A stretch of 64,000 nt of DNA from Oceanobacter antarcticus (GCF_044962685.1 NZ_JBBKTX010000008.1:62001-126000), one strand, 5' to 3'; counted from the first letter of the stretch, positions 18,901 through 26,795 are shown. The notes: a model not told the origin generated them from the letters alone. Numbers and translations: made by a program.

Positions 18901-19235
18901 AATTCCGTTACCGAGATACCGTAAAGCAGATGGTTGTAGATCTTTTCGTTGGCACTCAGCAGCCCTTCATTCAGCGCAGGGCTGCAAACCTCGGCAATCA
19001 GATTATCAATGGATTGTTGCGACAGGGGGTACTGCTGACCAGCATAGGTAAAGCGGCGCTTTTGCAGCTCTGCCCGTAGCACATCGTGCAACACAACCTG
19101 ATCGCACTTGCCACCACGGGTGGCCAGCGCCTGACCCGGCGACAGAAACGACCAGCCAAGATTGGTCAGCAACGCCAACGCAGGCAGTTTGGCGCTGTAT
19201 TCTTCCTGGAATTTGGGGACGGTGTAAGTGGTCAT
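15915..19235 (-). CDS. hsdR: Type I restriction enzyme R subunit
   Basis: 1106 residues. The motor and nuclease subunit that translocates and cuts DNA when HsdM/HsdS meet an unmodified site. The N-terminal nuclease has Asp160 ('RRPDIVCFVNG') and Glu174-Ala-Lys176 ('PLVVIEAKRPDG'). The SF2 motor has Walker A 'TTGSGKS' at 351-357, 'VVITDRVDLENQL', a DEGH box near 458 ('VLIDEGHRSQGG'), 'AFTGTPLL', and 'QAIARVNRLH'. A long helical C-terminal domain should contact HsdM. Its ATG overlaps the RhuM stop by 4 bases. Confidence 0.96.
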   Translation of the reverse strand: MTTYTVPKFQEEYSAKLPALALLTNLGWSFLSPGQALATRGGKCDQVVLHDVLRAELQKRRFTYAGQQYPLSQQSIDNLIAEVCSPALNEGLLSANEKIYNHLLYGISVTEFVEGKKVSPTIPLIDWQSITNNSFTFTEEFSVSRSGGAGSSHQDKRRPDIVCFVNGIPLVVIEAKRPDGKKGPTMAEGVSQCLRNQRHDEIPMLFAYSQLLLSINGNEGRYGTCGTPAKFWSTWREEAISEPEKFAIKNCTLTAPQLDQLFGHRKADDRQWYEGLIAAGELAVTGQDELLISLLSPQRLFEMVRYFTLFDKKVGKVVARYHQVFGIKALIERINTRKSSGARRGGVIWHTTGSGKSMTMVFLSKTLILHNDLRQCRIVVITDRVDLENQLSTTFSSSGELADKKDKAAAMATSGRRLADQIGTGNERIIFSLIQKFNSATKLPECVNTSPDIIVLIDEGHRSQGGENSIRMRQALPNAAFVAFTGTPLLKDDKTENKFGKIVHAYTMQRAVEDKTVTPLLYEERIPDMDINERAIDAGFERIATTLTDAQKTDLKRKYAKKGELYQASDRIQLIANDIAQHFANNLDAELNGQLACDSKASAIRYKKYLDEAQGLLPADSRFESAVIMSPPDTREGNTSVDESAMPAVTQWWQDNVGSEDEQDYTQCMIKRFGDDKDPLKLLIVVDKLLTGFDEPKNAVLYIDKPLKEHNLIQAIARVNRLHAKKQFGLLIDYRGILAELDTTIQKYQDLASRTQGGYDIDDIKGLYEQMSTEYKRLPHLYKQLWAIFDGVKNKNDIEQLRQVLVPKIEDRDGELVDVHLKVREDFYEALTAFASCLKVALQSATFFEDKSFSDDDRRHYKETVKQLSSLRQLVKQDNGEQVDYDDYADQVKKLLDKHVVGVEVREPDGVYEVGKMGQQKQEDWTEQKTRNETDIIKTRVTRMIEQELQDDPYAQETFSTLLRKVLEEAEQLFDHPMKQYLLFQEFTEQVAQRQLDDIPDLFAGHRHAQAYFGLFKQVLPEVFIVMDQQVQDKWVKLAFEMDEAVTQSVAENSINPQNIEADIRKKLLPLLFREAKGVGAGMDQAKKLVEKVVQITRVGLSQAES

Positions 19236-20236
19236 TCCTTGGCCTTTTTCTGCTGCTGCAAACGCTGTTGCAGCTTCTCTAGTTCAGCTATTTCTGCGGC
19301 GTCGGTTGCCTTTGCTTCTGCTGATTTTCGCTGTTGGTCAAACTGCTGATAACGCTGGTTGGCAATCTGTTCCATCCGGGAGCGACTGATATGCCCGGCG
19401 TTATTCAGTAGTGGCTGTTCGTTGAACGCCATAAAGTTGTCGACATACTTGCGCCAGTCATCGAGCTTAAGGTGTTGTTTGCTGTTTGCCCGGAACTCAG
19501 CAAATTCGAGAAACATGCTGACCAGGCGATTCAGTTGCTCCAGCTCATCCGCTTGCAGATAGTTTTTGGCAATCACAACATCCGCCTTGCGAACACGCAG
19601 GCCTGAAAAGCTGGTCAGATTCATATTTGGCTGACTTGAATCTGCCCGCTGTACAACCAGCTCTGCTGCTGTATGTCCGGTTACAGCGAAGAATAATTTG
19701 TTCTGCACTTCAGCAAAAAGCTGCCCAGTCTCTTTTTCATTGGCTCGGTAGTCTTCAGACAGCGCCAGAAGATCACGGACTTTTTGATAGAAACGCTTTT
19801 CGGACGAACGTATGTCACGAATGCGTTCAAGCAGCTCATCAAAATAGTCCCATTTGGGGTCTTTCAGGCGTTCGTCATCCATAGCGAAGCCTTTGGTCAG
19901 ATATTCCCCCAGAGTACGAGTGGCCCACTGGCGGAACTGAGTCCCACGGGTTGAACGAACCCGGTAGCCCACCGCGATGATCATGGGCAGAGCATAAAGC
20001 TTCGTTAGGTACTCTTTACCGTCATCGGCAGTTGTAAACTTTTGGTTTACAACTGCCCCTTCAGCCAGCTCACCATCTGACAATACGGCTTTTACATGCT
20101 TGCTGATATTCTGCTTGCTGGTCTGATACAGGTCAGCCATTTCCAGCTGGGTCAGCCAGATCTGGTCTCCCAACTCGCGTAATACGAACTGGGATTGACC
20201 ATCGTCGGTGGTGTAGAGGATTAGGTCGTTATCCAT
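19232..20236 (-). CDS. rhuM: RhuM-family virulence/defence-associated protein
   Basis: 334 residues. The conserved core is clear: 'IWLTQLEMADLYQTSKQNIS' (an HTH-like start), 'LYALPMIIAVGYRVRSTRGT', 'FRQWATRTLGEYLTKGFAM', and a mid-region 'VRDLLALSEDYR'. The C-terminus is Gln/Lys-rich and probably coiled coil ('EIAELEKLQQRLQQQKKAKE'). RhuM homologues occur in Salmonella pathogenicity island 3 and inside many restriction operons. Their biochemical role is unknown; the N-terminus suggests DNA binding. It is 13 bases after the PIN gene and overlaps hsdR. Confidence 0.9.
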   Translation of the reverse strand: MDNDLILYTTDDGQSQFVLRELGDQIWLTQLEMADLYQTSKQNISKHVKAVLSDGELAEGAVVNQKFTTADDGKEYLTKLYALPMIIAVGYRVRSTRGTQFRQWATRTLGEYLTKGFAMDDERLKDPKWDYFDELLERIRDIRSSEKRFYQKVRDLLALSEDYRANEKETGQLFAEVQNKLFFAVTGHTAAELVVQRADSSQPNMNLTSFSGLRVRKADVVIAKNYLQADELEQLNRLVSMFLEFAEFRANSKQHLKLDDWRKYVDNFMAFNEQPLLNNAGHISRSRMEQIANQRYQQFDQQRKSAEAKATDAAEIAELEKLQQRLQQQKKAKE

Positions 20237-20249
20237 TCGAATGTCCCGA

Positions 20250-20735
20250 TCAATTCGGTTGGTAGTGATAAGCAGTCAAGTCTGCATCCAGTGACCAGAT
20301 GAAAATTTCCGTCATGGGGAATCGGCTTTTACAGGTATTAAATTCTTCAATAATGCTCAAATCACCCAAGCTGGTGCCTTCTCCCCGGCGAGTCTCCGAC
20401 TTGTTCTGTCCCGCCAGATCAGGGAACTTGTTCAGCCATTCCATCACTTCCTTATTTTTGGGGAAGTCACTGGTTTGATAGGGGGCATTGCCATGAAAGG
20501 ATTCGGACACCGCCTCGCAGAACTTCTGCGCCACCTGACGGCGCGTTCTGCCATCGCCATTCTGGGCGATATGATTACCGGTCTCCAACACCGTGGCCAT
20601 CGGTAAAATAAAGGTGCATGCCATCTCGATATACTGGGCAAAATCCTGAAAAACCTGATTCTTTTGCTGATTTCTACCGGGTACATTCAATATATTCAGA
20701 AACACGCTGGTATCCAGAATAATGACGCTGCTCAT
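20250..20735 (-). CDS. PIN-domain nuclease-like protein paired with an ATPase
   Basis: 161 residues. The fold is indicated by the opening 'VIILDTSVFLNIL' with Asp8, then Glu51 ('ATVLETGNHIA'), Asp125 ('TSLGDLSIIEEF') and Asp150 ('FIWSLDADLTAY'). This gives the four spaced acidic residues of a PIN active site, so it is a plausible RNase or nickase toxin/effector. Its ATG overlaps the stop of the upstream ATPase by 4 bases (ATGA), which argues for a two-component module. No VapB-like antitoxin is next to it; the ATPase may play the controlling role. Function is inferred. Confidence 0.72.
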   Translation of the reverse strand: MSSVIILDTSVFLNILNVPGRNQQKNQVFQDFAQYIEMACTFILPMATVLETGNHIAQNGDGRTRRQVAQKFCEAVSESFHGNAPYQTSDFPKNKEVMEWLNKFPDLAGQNKSETRRGEGTSLGDLSIIEEFNTCKSRFPMTEIFIWSLDADLTAYHYQPN

Positions 20736-22027
20736 TCATCATCCCCTTGCATCCTTGCCAGCCAGGCCAGTGCCTTCTGTTTTTTCTGTTCCGGCGTTTC
20801 TGGGGATTTGACAAAACGGTCAACGGTGCCGCTCGTAACCAATTCACCCAGCGGGCCTTGAGCTAGCAAACCAGGAAAGTCATGTAAATCCATCAGACGG
20901 ATCAGTTTGCTGGCACCGGTTTCCGGACAGCGATAACAAAACACCACATCACCCAAAGCCGCATCTGGCAAGGCATCCATCAGTGCAGGATTGTGTGTTG
21001 ATAGCAGCAATCGCACGCCCCGTTGTTGGGCTTGCTCACGCATGGTATTTAGCAACTGGCGAGCACGAGAGGGATGAATACCGTTGTCCACTTCTTCAAT
21101 CACCACGGTGCTGCCGGGCTCGGCAGACAACAAAGCCGCCGCAATGGCCAGCACGCGCAAGGTGCCATCGGAAAGCAAATCGGCCGTCCAGCGACGCTGT
21201 TGGCCCCCAAAACTTTCTACCAATTCAACCAACCGAGCCCCCCGTAACCCCTCTTGAAAATTGAGGGTTGTTACATCCTGCTCGGGCAGGCTGCGAATAA
21301 ATGCAATCACTTGGTCTTTGGTTGCCGAGTCTTGGCACAGGCGATACAAAACGCCAGACAGGTTGGAACAATCCCCTTTCAGGCGTTTATCCGGGTAGCT
21401 GGCTTCCCGCATCTGAGAGGGCACAGGGTCAAGAAACAGCGTATTCGCCAGCAACTTCTGATAACGGCCGGTTACTTCAGGAATGACTTCCTGAGCTTTT
21501 TTATGACCCGCCTCAAACAATGCTGAAGAGGCCAGCTGGTTCAGTACGGTGATTTGGTCGGTACAGCTGAGCTGAGGTTTTTTCCCTCCCCGCGCAAAAT
21601 TGTTGTAAGCCACCCGAATCGTATTGGTCAGCCCCTGCGAGGCCTGTTCAATTCGGTACAGGGGGAAGTTCTCCGACGGTGAACGGATGCTTTCTTGGGC
21701 GATATGCAGCTCGTCATCCCGCAGCGCCAGTTCGATCTCCAGGCGATTCCAGTCGTTATCATCCGTTGAACACCCCAGTTTAAAGCTATCGCTGCCCAGA
21801 TAGCCCAGATCCCGCACCCTCCCCCGCACGACCTGCTCGGAATCCTGCACCTGATGGCGAAGGACATCCAGCTTCTGCCCTTGCGCCAGCCAGCAGAGAA
21901 AACGAAAGGCTTCAATGGCATTGCTTTTGCCAGAGGCATTGGCTCCGATCATCAACGTCAAGGGGGATAGAAGCAGGGATTCTTGCTGATAGCTTTTGAA
22001 CTGACTAAGGTGAATGGCCGTCAGCAT
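20732..22027 (-). CDS. ABC-type AAA ATPase (AAA_21 / RecF-OLD-like)
   Basis: 431 residues. Walker A is 'GANASGKS' at 28-35, the ABC signature 'LLSDGTLRVLAIAAALL' lies past the middle, Walker B is 'STVVIEEVDNGIHPSRA', and the H-loop is 'LLLSTHNPALMDAL'. There is no coiled-coil arm of SMC length and no TOPRIM domain, so it is not a full OLD nuclease. Stand-alone ATPases of this class act as sensors or switches in anti-phage systems (for example in PARIS and several retrons). Here it overlaps hsdS upstream by 7 bases and the PIN gene downstream by 4. Confidence 0.85.
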   Translation of the reverse strand: MLTAIHLSQFKSYQQESLLLSPLTLMIGANASGKSNAIEAFRFLCWLAQGQKLDVLRHQVQDSEQVVRGRVRDLGYLGSDSFKLGCSTDDNDWNRLEIELALRDDELHIAQESIRSPSENFPLYRIEQASQGLTNTIRVAYNNFARGGKKPQLSCTDQITVLNQLASSALFEAGHKKAQEVIPEVTGRYQKLLANTLFLDPVPSQMREASYPDKRLKGDCSNLSGVLYRLCQDSATKDQVIAFIRSLPEQDVTTLNFQEGLRGARLVELVESFGGQQRRWTADLLSDGTLRVLAIAAALLSAEPGSTVVIEEVDNGIHPSRARQLLNTMREQAQQRGVRLLLSTHNPALMDALPDAALGDVVFCYRCPETGASKLIRLMDLHDFPGLLAQGPLGELVTSGTVDRFVKSPETPEQKKQKALAWLARMQGDDE

Positions 22028-23259
22028 ATGGACTCCTGTTCATCGACTTTAACTCGCCGTTTACCCGTCAGCAGCTGCTGCATCAGGGCTTTTTTCTCTT
22101 GTTTCAGGTGATCGAGCTGCTGTTGCAGGGTGGTGATTTCTTGGTCGGCGGTGGAGAGAACAGCAGCGATTTTTTGTTGCTCCTCCAGTATTGGAAGAGG
22201 CGCTCTCAGCGAGAAAAAGTCAGTAGGCTTCACGTTTAGAAGCCCGTGTGCTCGGCCGCCTTCATGAGCAACCTGAGACAGGCCTTTGTTCATAAGGCCA
22301 GACCCAAAGTAATGCTCCCAGTAGTCACTATCAGCCTTGCTCACGTCCGACAGTTCAAAGCAGATATACAAGGTGGTCACAACGCCATCGTCATACCGGT
22401 TCAGGCGTTTAATCGCCCCCATCGGATAGCCGTTTGAGTAGCTTTTGTTGTAAGCAAACTGGCTTTTTCTCAGCAAGAAGTAACCGTCGAGAGTATCAGA
22501 GGCTACCGTTTTCTTGAAAAAATCTTCTTGTCGAATCAGGCCGTGAACGCCGGAGATGGTCACAACGTTGGTACTTTGACCATTATTTTTCTCTGTAACC
22601 CGATCAAAAATCGAGGACAACTTGACCTCAGACCACTCCCCACTAAACCTCTCTCCATTCTCATCCAGCAGGCGTTTCTTACCCGTCAGTAGCTGCTGCA
22701 TCAGGGCTTTTTTCTGCTGCTGGCTGTTGGCGAGCAGCTGCTCTGTGGTGGTGATGGCCTTATCCCATGTAGAAAGGATTTGGGCGATTTTCTTTTGTTC
22801 GGGGAGTGGGGGAACAGGAACTTGTATCGACTTGACGATTCCACTACTCAAGTTTTCTTGGCCTCCACTATTTGCCATTTCCCGTATGTTTTCATATTGG
22901 CTTACGAGAAATTGATAGTAGTAATCAACTTCATAACCGGGGTTTAAAACTATCGCTGCACATGCCTGATTGGTTGAGGCCTCAATACCTAACTTGGCAA
23001 CTTGCCCTCTCGTTTTCCCTTGCCCGTACATCGCCATAAGAATGGTATCCACAGGAAATAACTTGGCAGACGAGTTTGCAAGGCCTTCTTCCGTAATCTT
23101 TTCAGAGGTGTCTTCTATAATCTTATATTGAACCTCAGAAGTTGTTACCCAAGGAATGTTGCCATTCCAATATGCGTCATTTTTTCTGCTGGGAGTCCCA
23201 CCAGAAGAAACATTGGATATTTCCTCAATGGTGCTTAACTTCCACCCCTCAGGCACCAT
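22021..23259 (-). CDS. hsdS: Type I restriction specificity subunit, full size (two TRDs)
   Basis: 412 residues. It chooses the bipartite DNA target for HsdM/HsdR. Two target-recognition domains (about 1-150 and 215-355) are each followed by a conserved helical spacer: 'KKIAQILSTWDKAITTTEQ' then 'KKALMQQLLTGKKRLL', and 'QQKIAAVLSTADQEITTLQ' then 'KKALMQQLLTGKRRV'. The two spacer ends share a 37-base direct repeat (22061-22097 and 22679-22715, one mismatch) that is exactly 618 bases apart, which keeps the reading frame. Start at ATG 23259, overlapping the small ORF before it. Confidence 0.94.
   Translation of the reverse strand: MVPEGWKLSTIEEISNVSSGGTPSRKNDAYWNGNIPWVTTSEVQYKIIEDTSEKITEEGLANSSAKLFPVDTILMAMYGQGKTRGQVAKLGIEASTNQACAAIVLNPGYEVDYYYQFLVSQYENIREMANSGGQENLSSGIVKSIQVPVPPLPEQKKIAQILSTWDKAITTTEQLLANSQQQKKALMQQLLTGKKRLLDENGERFSGEWSEVKLSSIFDRVTEKNNGQSTNVVTISGVHGLIRQEDFFKKTVASDTLDGYFLLRKSQFAYNKSYSNGYPMGAIKRLNRYDDGVVTTLYICFELSDVSKADSDYWEHYFGSGLMNKGLSQVAHEGGRAHGLLNVKPTDFFSLRAPLPILEEQQKIAAVLSTADQEITTLQQQLDHLKQEKKALMQQLLTGKRRVKVDEQESIC
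22061..22715. repeat. Pair of 37-bp direct repeats inside hsdS
   Basis: Copies at 22061-22097 and 22679-22715 differ at one base and code for the conserved 'KALMQQLLTGK' spacer end in both halves of the specificity subunit. The spacing is 618 bases (206 codons). Recombination between them would delete one recognition domain in frame and leave a 206-residue half subunit. Confidence 0.85.
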
Positions 23260-23347
23260 ACCTCAACTCCTCCAGATAATTAGCCATCTCGGTTGCAAGC
23301 TCAGTCAACCACGCTTTCAGTTGTTCATCCCCTGAAAAATTATTCAT
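23249..23347 (-). CDS. Small unlisted gene (32 residues) between dinD-like and hsdS
   Basis: ATG at 23347 sits inside the end of the dinD-like gene (8-base overlap), and its TGA at 23249 sits inside the start of hsdS (11-base overlap), so it bridges the two without a gap. The peptide begins 'MNNFSGDEQLKAWL' and ends 'LEELRYGA'. It is acidic and likely one amphipathic helix. No homologue recognised. The double overlap suggests a translated, coupled ORF; its purpose could be simply to couple hsdS translation. Confidence 0.5.
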   Translation of the reverse strand: MNNFSGDEQLKAWLTELATEMANYLEELRYGA

Positions 23348-24200
23348 CGCTACCGTCCTGATCGCCCAACGTATCAGGGTTCTTAAGCGACTTCTTATCA
23401 GCGGATACCAGCCGGCGCTCGACCTTCTTTACATCTTCAGCGGGCGGGAGGCTTTCCGGCCGTATGCCTCGGCTCAGCAAAGTATCTCGTACAGCCTGGT
23501 TATTGGTAACGTGCTCGCTGGAGATTTGCTGTTCCCGTGTCATTTGTTGAGCGCGGGCATTGTGAATGGTGATCTCGGTAGCAAAGTCCTTGGCCTTGAG
23601 GATGATGGTTGGCGCAAAATCAGCCAGTGGCTGGTTATCGGGCACTTGCCATTGGGCTTTCATGGCTTTGGTGTTACGGCCAAACAGAGCGGTATCACCT
23701 TTACTGCGGATCAGGGCAAAGTTTTGATTACCCCCGGCTTGCTCAAAAATGACATTGGAGAGCTCTTTCTCTGTAGTTGATAGCTTCTGCCGTGCTTGTA
23801 CGCGTTCTGTTTCAAGAAGGCGCTGCTCGATTAACTCGGCTTTGCGGGTTTGCATGGCAAAGTAGGTTTGGGCGAAGGCAATCTCTTGCTTACGGGAATC
23901 ACCATTCTGAGCAATCAGGTAGCAGGCGTAGCGGGTGAGCATCACATCGTCGATTTCACGCTGACCGCCCTTGCCGAGCTCGATCATTTTCCCGACGTCG
24001 GCAAAATGATCAGAAACGCCGTGACCACTGACTTCACAGGCGGTTTTGGCTTTGGATATCACGCTGACAAAGTTATCCCACTTGCCATAACCCAGCAGGT
24101 GCTGAAGGTCTCGCGCCAACCAGTACTCAACTCCGTTTTCGGTCTGTTGGGCATGCCCTTCAAAGGTGATGGTAAGCGATTGAATTTGCTGTTGTTCCAT
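23340..24200 (-). CDS. dinD: DinD-like DNA-damage-inducible protein
   Basis: 286 residues. N-terminal BRO/DinD domain: 'ENGVEYWLARDLQHLLGYGK', 'WDNFVSVISKAKTACEVSG', 'DDVMLTRYACYLIAQNGD'. The C-terminal DinD-specific part includes 'FAQTYFAMQTRKAELIEQRL' and 'ALFGRNTKAMKAQWQVPDNQ'. In E. coli DinD inhibits RecA filament activity. Copies in type I restriction operons are common and may limit RecA-dependent repair or signal DNA damage. It lies 12 bases after hsdM. No LexA box could be confirmed by eye within the operon. Confidence 0.88.
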   Translation of the reverse strand: MEQQQIQSLTITFEGHAQQTENGVEYWLARDLQHLLGYGKWDNFVSVISKAKTACEVSGHGVSDHFADVGKMIELGKGGQREIDDVMLTRYACYLIAQNGDSRKQEIAFAQTYFAMQTRKAELIEQRLLETERVQARQKLSTTEKELSNVIFEQAGGNQNFALIRSKGDTALFGRNTKAMKAQWQVPDNQPLADFAPTIILKAKDFATEITIHNARAQQMTREQQISSEHVTNNQAVRDTLLSRGIRPESLPPAEDVKKVERRLVSADKKSLKNPDTLGDQDGSDE

Positions 24201-24212
24201 ACTCGAAACCTC

Positions 24213-25766
24213 CTATTCCGCGTTATCCGAATAACCCAACTCGGCCAGGTAGCCCTGCATTTCGTCTTCCAAACGGCTGAGTTGCGCTTTCAGTTGTTCA
24301 CGCTCGGCACGCACGGCCATCAGGTCGATTTCTTCCTCTTCTTCAAAGGTATCGACATAACGCGGGATGTTCAGGTTGTAATCGTTCTCTTTGATCTCTT
24401 CGAGACTGGCAACGTAGGCGTATTTATCGACATCGTTGCCAGCGTGGTAAGTGGCCACAATCTTGGCGATATTCTCTTCCGTCAGCAGGTTCTGGTTTTT
24501 ACCGGCTTTGAAGTCGCGGCTGGCGTCGATAAACATAACGTTGTCGTCGCTCTTGTTCTTCTTGAAAATCAGAATCGCGGCGGGAATACCGGTGCCATAA
24601 AACAGTTTCTCTGGCAGGCCAATCACGGCATCGAGCAGGTTTTCTTCAATCAGTTGTTTGCGGATTTTGCCTTCGCTGGAACCACGGAACAAAACGCCGT
24701 GTGGCACGACGACCCCCATACGGCCCCCGAGTTTACCTTGAGAAGCAGGTTTTAGCGTTTCGATCATATGCAGGATAAAGGCGTAATCGCCTTTGGTTTT
24801 TGGTGGTACGCCCCGGCGGAAGCGGCTGAACTTATCATGTTCGGCTTCGTCGTGGCCCCATTTATCCAGGCTGAATGGCGGGTTGGCGGTGACAATATCA
24901 AACAGCATTAAGTCGCCATTTTTATCCAGCAACTTGGGGTTACGGATGGTGTCGCCCCATTCGATTTTGTGGTTGTCTTCGCTATGCAGGAACATGTTCA
25001 TTTTGGCCAGCGACCAAGTGGAGCCAATGGCTTCCTGTCCATACAGGGCATAGTTTTTACTGTCGTGATTTTTGCGAACTTTGCTACCGCATTTCATTAA
25101 CAGCGAGGCGGAACCGCAGGCCGGATCGCAGATGCTGTCACCTGGTTGCGGGTCTAACAACTCGGCGATCAGGTCACTGATTTCTGGCGGGGTATAAAAC
25201 TCACCGGCTTTCTGACCACCGCTGGCAGCGAAGTTTTTGATCAGGTATTCGTAGGCGTTACCGATCACGTCCAGCGTGCCGACTCGGCTGGGTTTTAGGC
25301 TTAACTCGGGTTTGGCAAAGTCTTCCAGCAGGTGACGCAAGATGGTGTTTTTCTGCTTCTCTTCACCCAAACGGTCGGTGTTGAAGGAAATATCCTGAAA
25401 CACGCTTTTTCCGGCGTCTTTCAGTTTGGTGCCGTTGGCTTCTTCAATGGCGTGTAGCGCCTGATCGATACGCTCGCCATTGCCGGGTTCGTGGCGGCGC
25501 TCGTACAGGGCATAGAAGCTGGCCGCCTTGGGTAGAACAAAACGTTCGTTTTTCATCATCTCTTCGATGAGTTCTGGCTCGTCGCCGTATTCGGCCTTGT
25601 AGCCATCGTAGTGATCCTGCCATACGTCGGAGATGTACTTGAGGAACAGCATGGTCAGGATGAAGTCTTTGTAGGTATCGGCGCTGATGGTGCCCCGGAA
25701 GGTATCGCAGGCATTCCACAGGGCTTTGTTGATGGCGTCCTGGCTGATTTTATCGGTGATGCTCAT
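24213..25766 (-). CDS. hsdM: Type I restriction N6-adenine methyltransferase subunit
   Basis: 517 residues. SAM-binding motif I 'DPACGSASLL' begins at 214, and the catalytic motif IV 'NPPF' is at 295-298. The N-terminal helical domain ('FRGTISADTYKDFILTMLFL') is typical of HsdM, and a C-terminal coiled coil ('MAVRAEREQLKAQLSRLEDE') should meet HsdS. ATG 25766 is preferred over a TTG 6 bases upstream; it is preceded by AGGAGAAC. Its start lies directly after the half-size hsdS stop. Confidence 0.96.
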   Translation of the reverse strand: MSITDKISQDAINKALWNACDTFRGTISADTYKDFILTMLFLKYISDVWQDHYDGYKAEYGDEPELIEEMMKNERFVLPKAASFYALYERRHEPGNGERIDQALHAIEEANGTKLKDAGKSVFQDISFNTDRLGEEKQKNTILRHLLEDFAKPELSLKPSRVGTLDVIGNAYEYLIKNFAASGGQKAGEFYTPPEISDLIAELLDPQPGDSICDPACGSASLLMKCGSKVRKNHDSKNYALYGQEAIGSTWSLAKMNMFLHSEDNHKIEWGDTIRNPKLLDKNGDLMLFDIVTANPPFSLDKWGHDEAEHDKFSRFRRGVPPKTKGDYAFILHMIETLKPASQGKLGGRMGVVVPHGVLFRGSSEGKIRKQLIEENLLDAVIGLPEKLFYGTGIPAAILIFKKNKSDDNVMFIDASRDFKAGKNQNLLTEENIAKIVATYHAGNDVDKYAYVASLEEIKENDYNLNIPRYVDTFEEEEEIDLMAVRAEREQLKAQLSRLEDEMQGYLAELGYSDNAE

Positions 25767-25768
25767 GG

Positions 25769-26398
25769 TCAATTGTTCTCCTTCAGCAGTTGCTGATACA
25801 TGCCTTGCAGCATGGCTTCACGATTTTTCAACAAGGCTTGAGTCAGCAGTTGTTCCTGTTCCCACAACCGATCAAGGCGCAGGATTTTGTGTTGGGTTTC
25901 CAATCTTGGGATCTGCAAAGGCAGCTCGAGCAAATCCTTTTTTTTCAGCATGGGCATGCTGGTGCCCAAGCTACCTGAACGGAGAAAATTTTGCGCCGCT
26001 GTTTGATTGAGTAACCAGCCAACAAACTCGGTTAAAATCCTGTCATCAATCGAGCGTATAACCATTAACTGGCTACTTACCACGATGGGGAGTGCCCCTG
26101 CACCGGTCACGGTCACGGACTCAGGCCAGTAGAAGGCTTTCAGAAACTCGCCTCGGGAAGGCAGCAAAACACAGCCGGGGTCAGCAAACAGGCGGGATTT
26201 ACCCTGCCACTGAATGGCTGGGAAGTTCTCTGTTGATACCAAACGACTTCCTGTTTCATCCCAGCGTTTGCGCAGGTCTTTGACCTGGGCAACCCTAGCG
26301 TTGCCACGCTCGGGTTTCACTTCTTCGACCTTTTCTCTGAAGGTGTAACCAATACTGATATCGGCAACTTGGCCGAGTAAGCAATCAGTGTTTGCCAT
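25769..26398 (-). CDS. hsdS2: Half-size type I specificity subunit (single TRD)
   Basis: 209 residues, about half the normal HsdS length. It has one recognition domain ('VADISIGYTFREKVEEV' through 'GSLGTSMPMLKKKDLLELPL') followed by one helical spacer ('HKILRLDRLWEQEQLLTQAL' then 'LKNREAMLQGMYQQLL'). The start at 26398 has AGGAG six bases upstream; the preceding gene overlaps it by 14 bases. Half subunits in other systems can dimerise to recognise palindromic half-sites, so this could give the operon a second specificity. It could also be a truncated relic, but reading frame and ribosome site are intact. Confidence 0.82.
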   Translation of the reverse strand: MANTDCLLGQVADISIGYTFREKVEEVKPERGNARVAQVKDLRKRWDETGSRLVSTENFPAIQWQGKSRLFADPGCVLLPSRGEFLKAFYWPESVTVTGAGALPIVVSSQLMVIRSIDDRILTEFVGWLLNQTAAQNFLRSGSLGTSMPMLKKKDLLELPLQIPRLETQHKILRLDRLWEQEQLLTQALLKNREAMLQGMYQQLLKENN

Positions 26399-26795
26399 AC
26401 CGACTCCTTGGAGAGGCCTCACTTACATCGACCTTTGTGCAGTGTTTATCCGCAGCAACATCCAGAGTGAGCCGCTTCTTGACCAATTCATTGTTTGGAG
26501 CCAGCAGTGTGATTCCTTCATCCGTACCTGCCTGATCGGCTGGGGTTTCGATCGCATTAGCCCATCCCATTCGCAATGCTTCGCCTATAAACCAGTCCTT
26601 GACAGGCTTGGTAAGCTTTTTCTGGCTACTCCTTTTGTACTTATTAAACAGCTGCAGAATTCTGCTTTTAGAGCAAAAAGCCAGTCGAGTGCCATGAACT
26701 AGCTTATCTGGTGTTGGAAACACAAATTTCTCTCTGGTAGTTGCAGTTGCTGACTGAATCGCTGGGCTGCCCTGAAGGCAGCTCCTCATCAACAT
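26385..26795 (-). CDS. Unknown small protein, second gene of the defence operon
   Basis: About 136 residues, not recognised. The middle is basic ('LFNKYKRSSQKKLTKPVKDW') and could bind nucleic acid; the C-terminal third is hydrophilic ('AADKHCTKVDVSEASPRSRY'). ATG 26795 overlaps the previous gene by 7 bases, and GGAGGAGG lies just upstream; ATG 26789 (TGATG overlap) is an alternative. It overlaps the half-size hsdS downstream by 14 bases, so it is coupled on both sides. Possible roles include an operon regulator or an accessory to the restriction complex, with no direct evidence. Confidence 0.6.
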   Translation of the reverse strand: MLMRSCLQGSPAIQSATATTREKFVFPTPDKLVHGTRLAFCSKSRILQLFNKYKRSSQKKLTKPVKDWFIGEALRMGWANAIETPADQAGTDEGITLLAPNNELVKKRLTLDVAADKHCTKVDVSEASPRSRYGKH

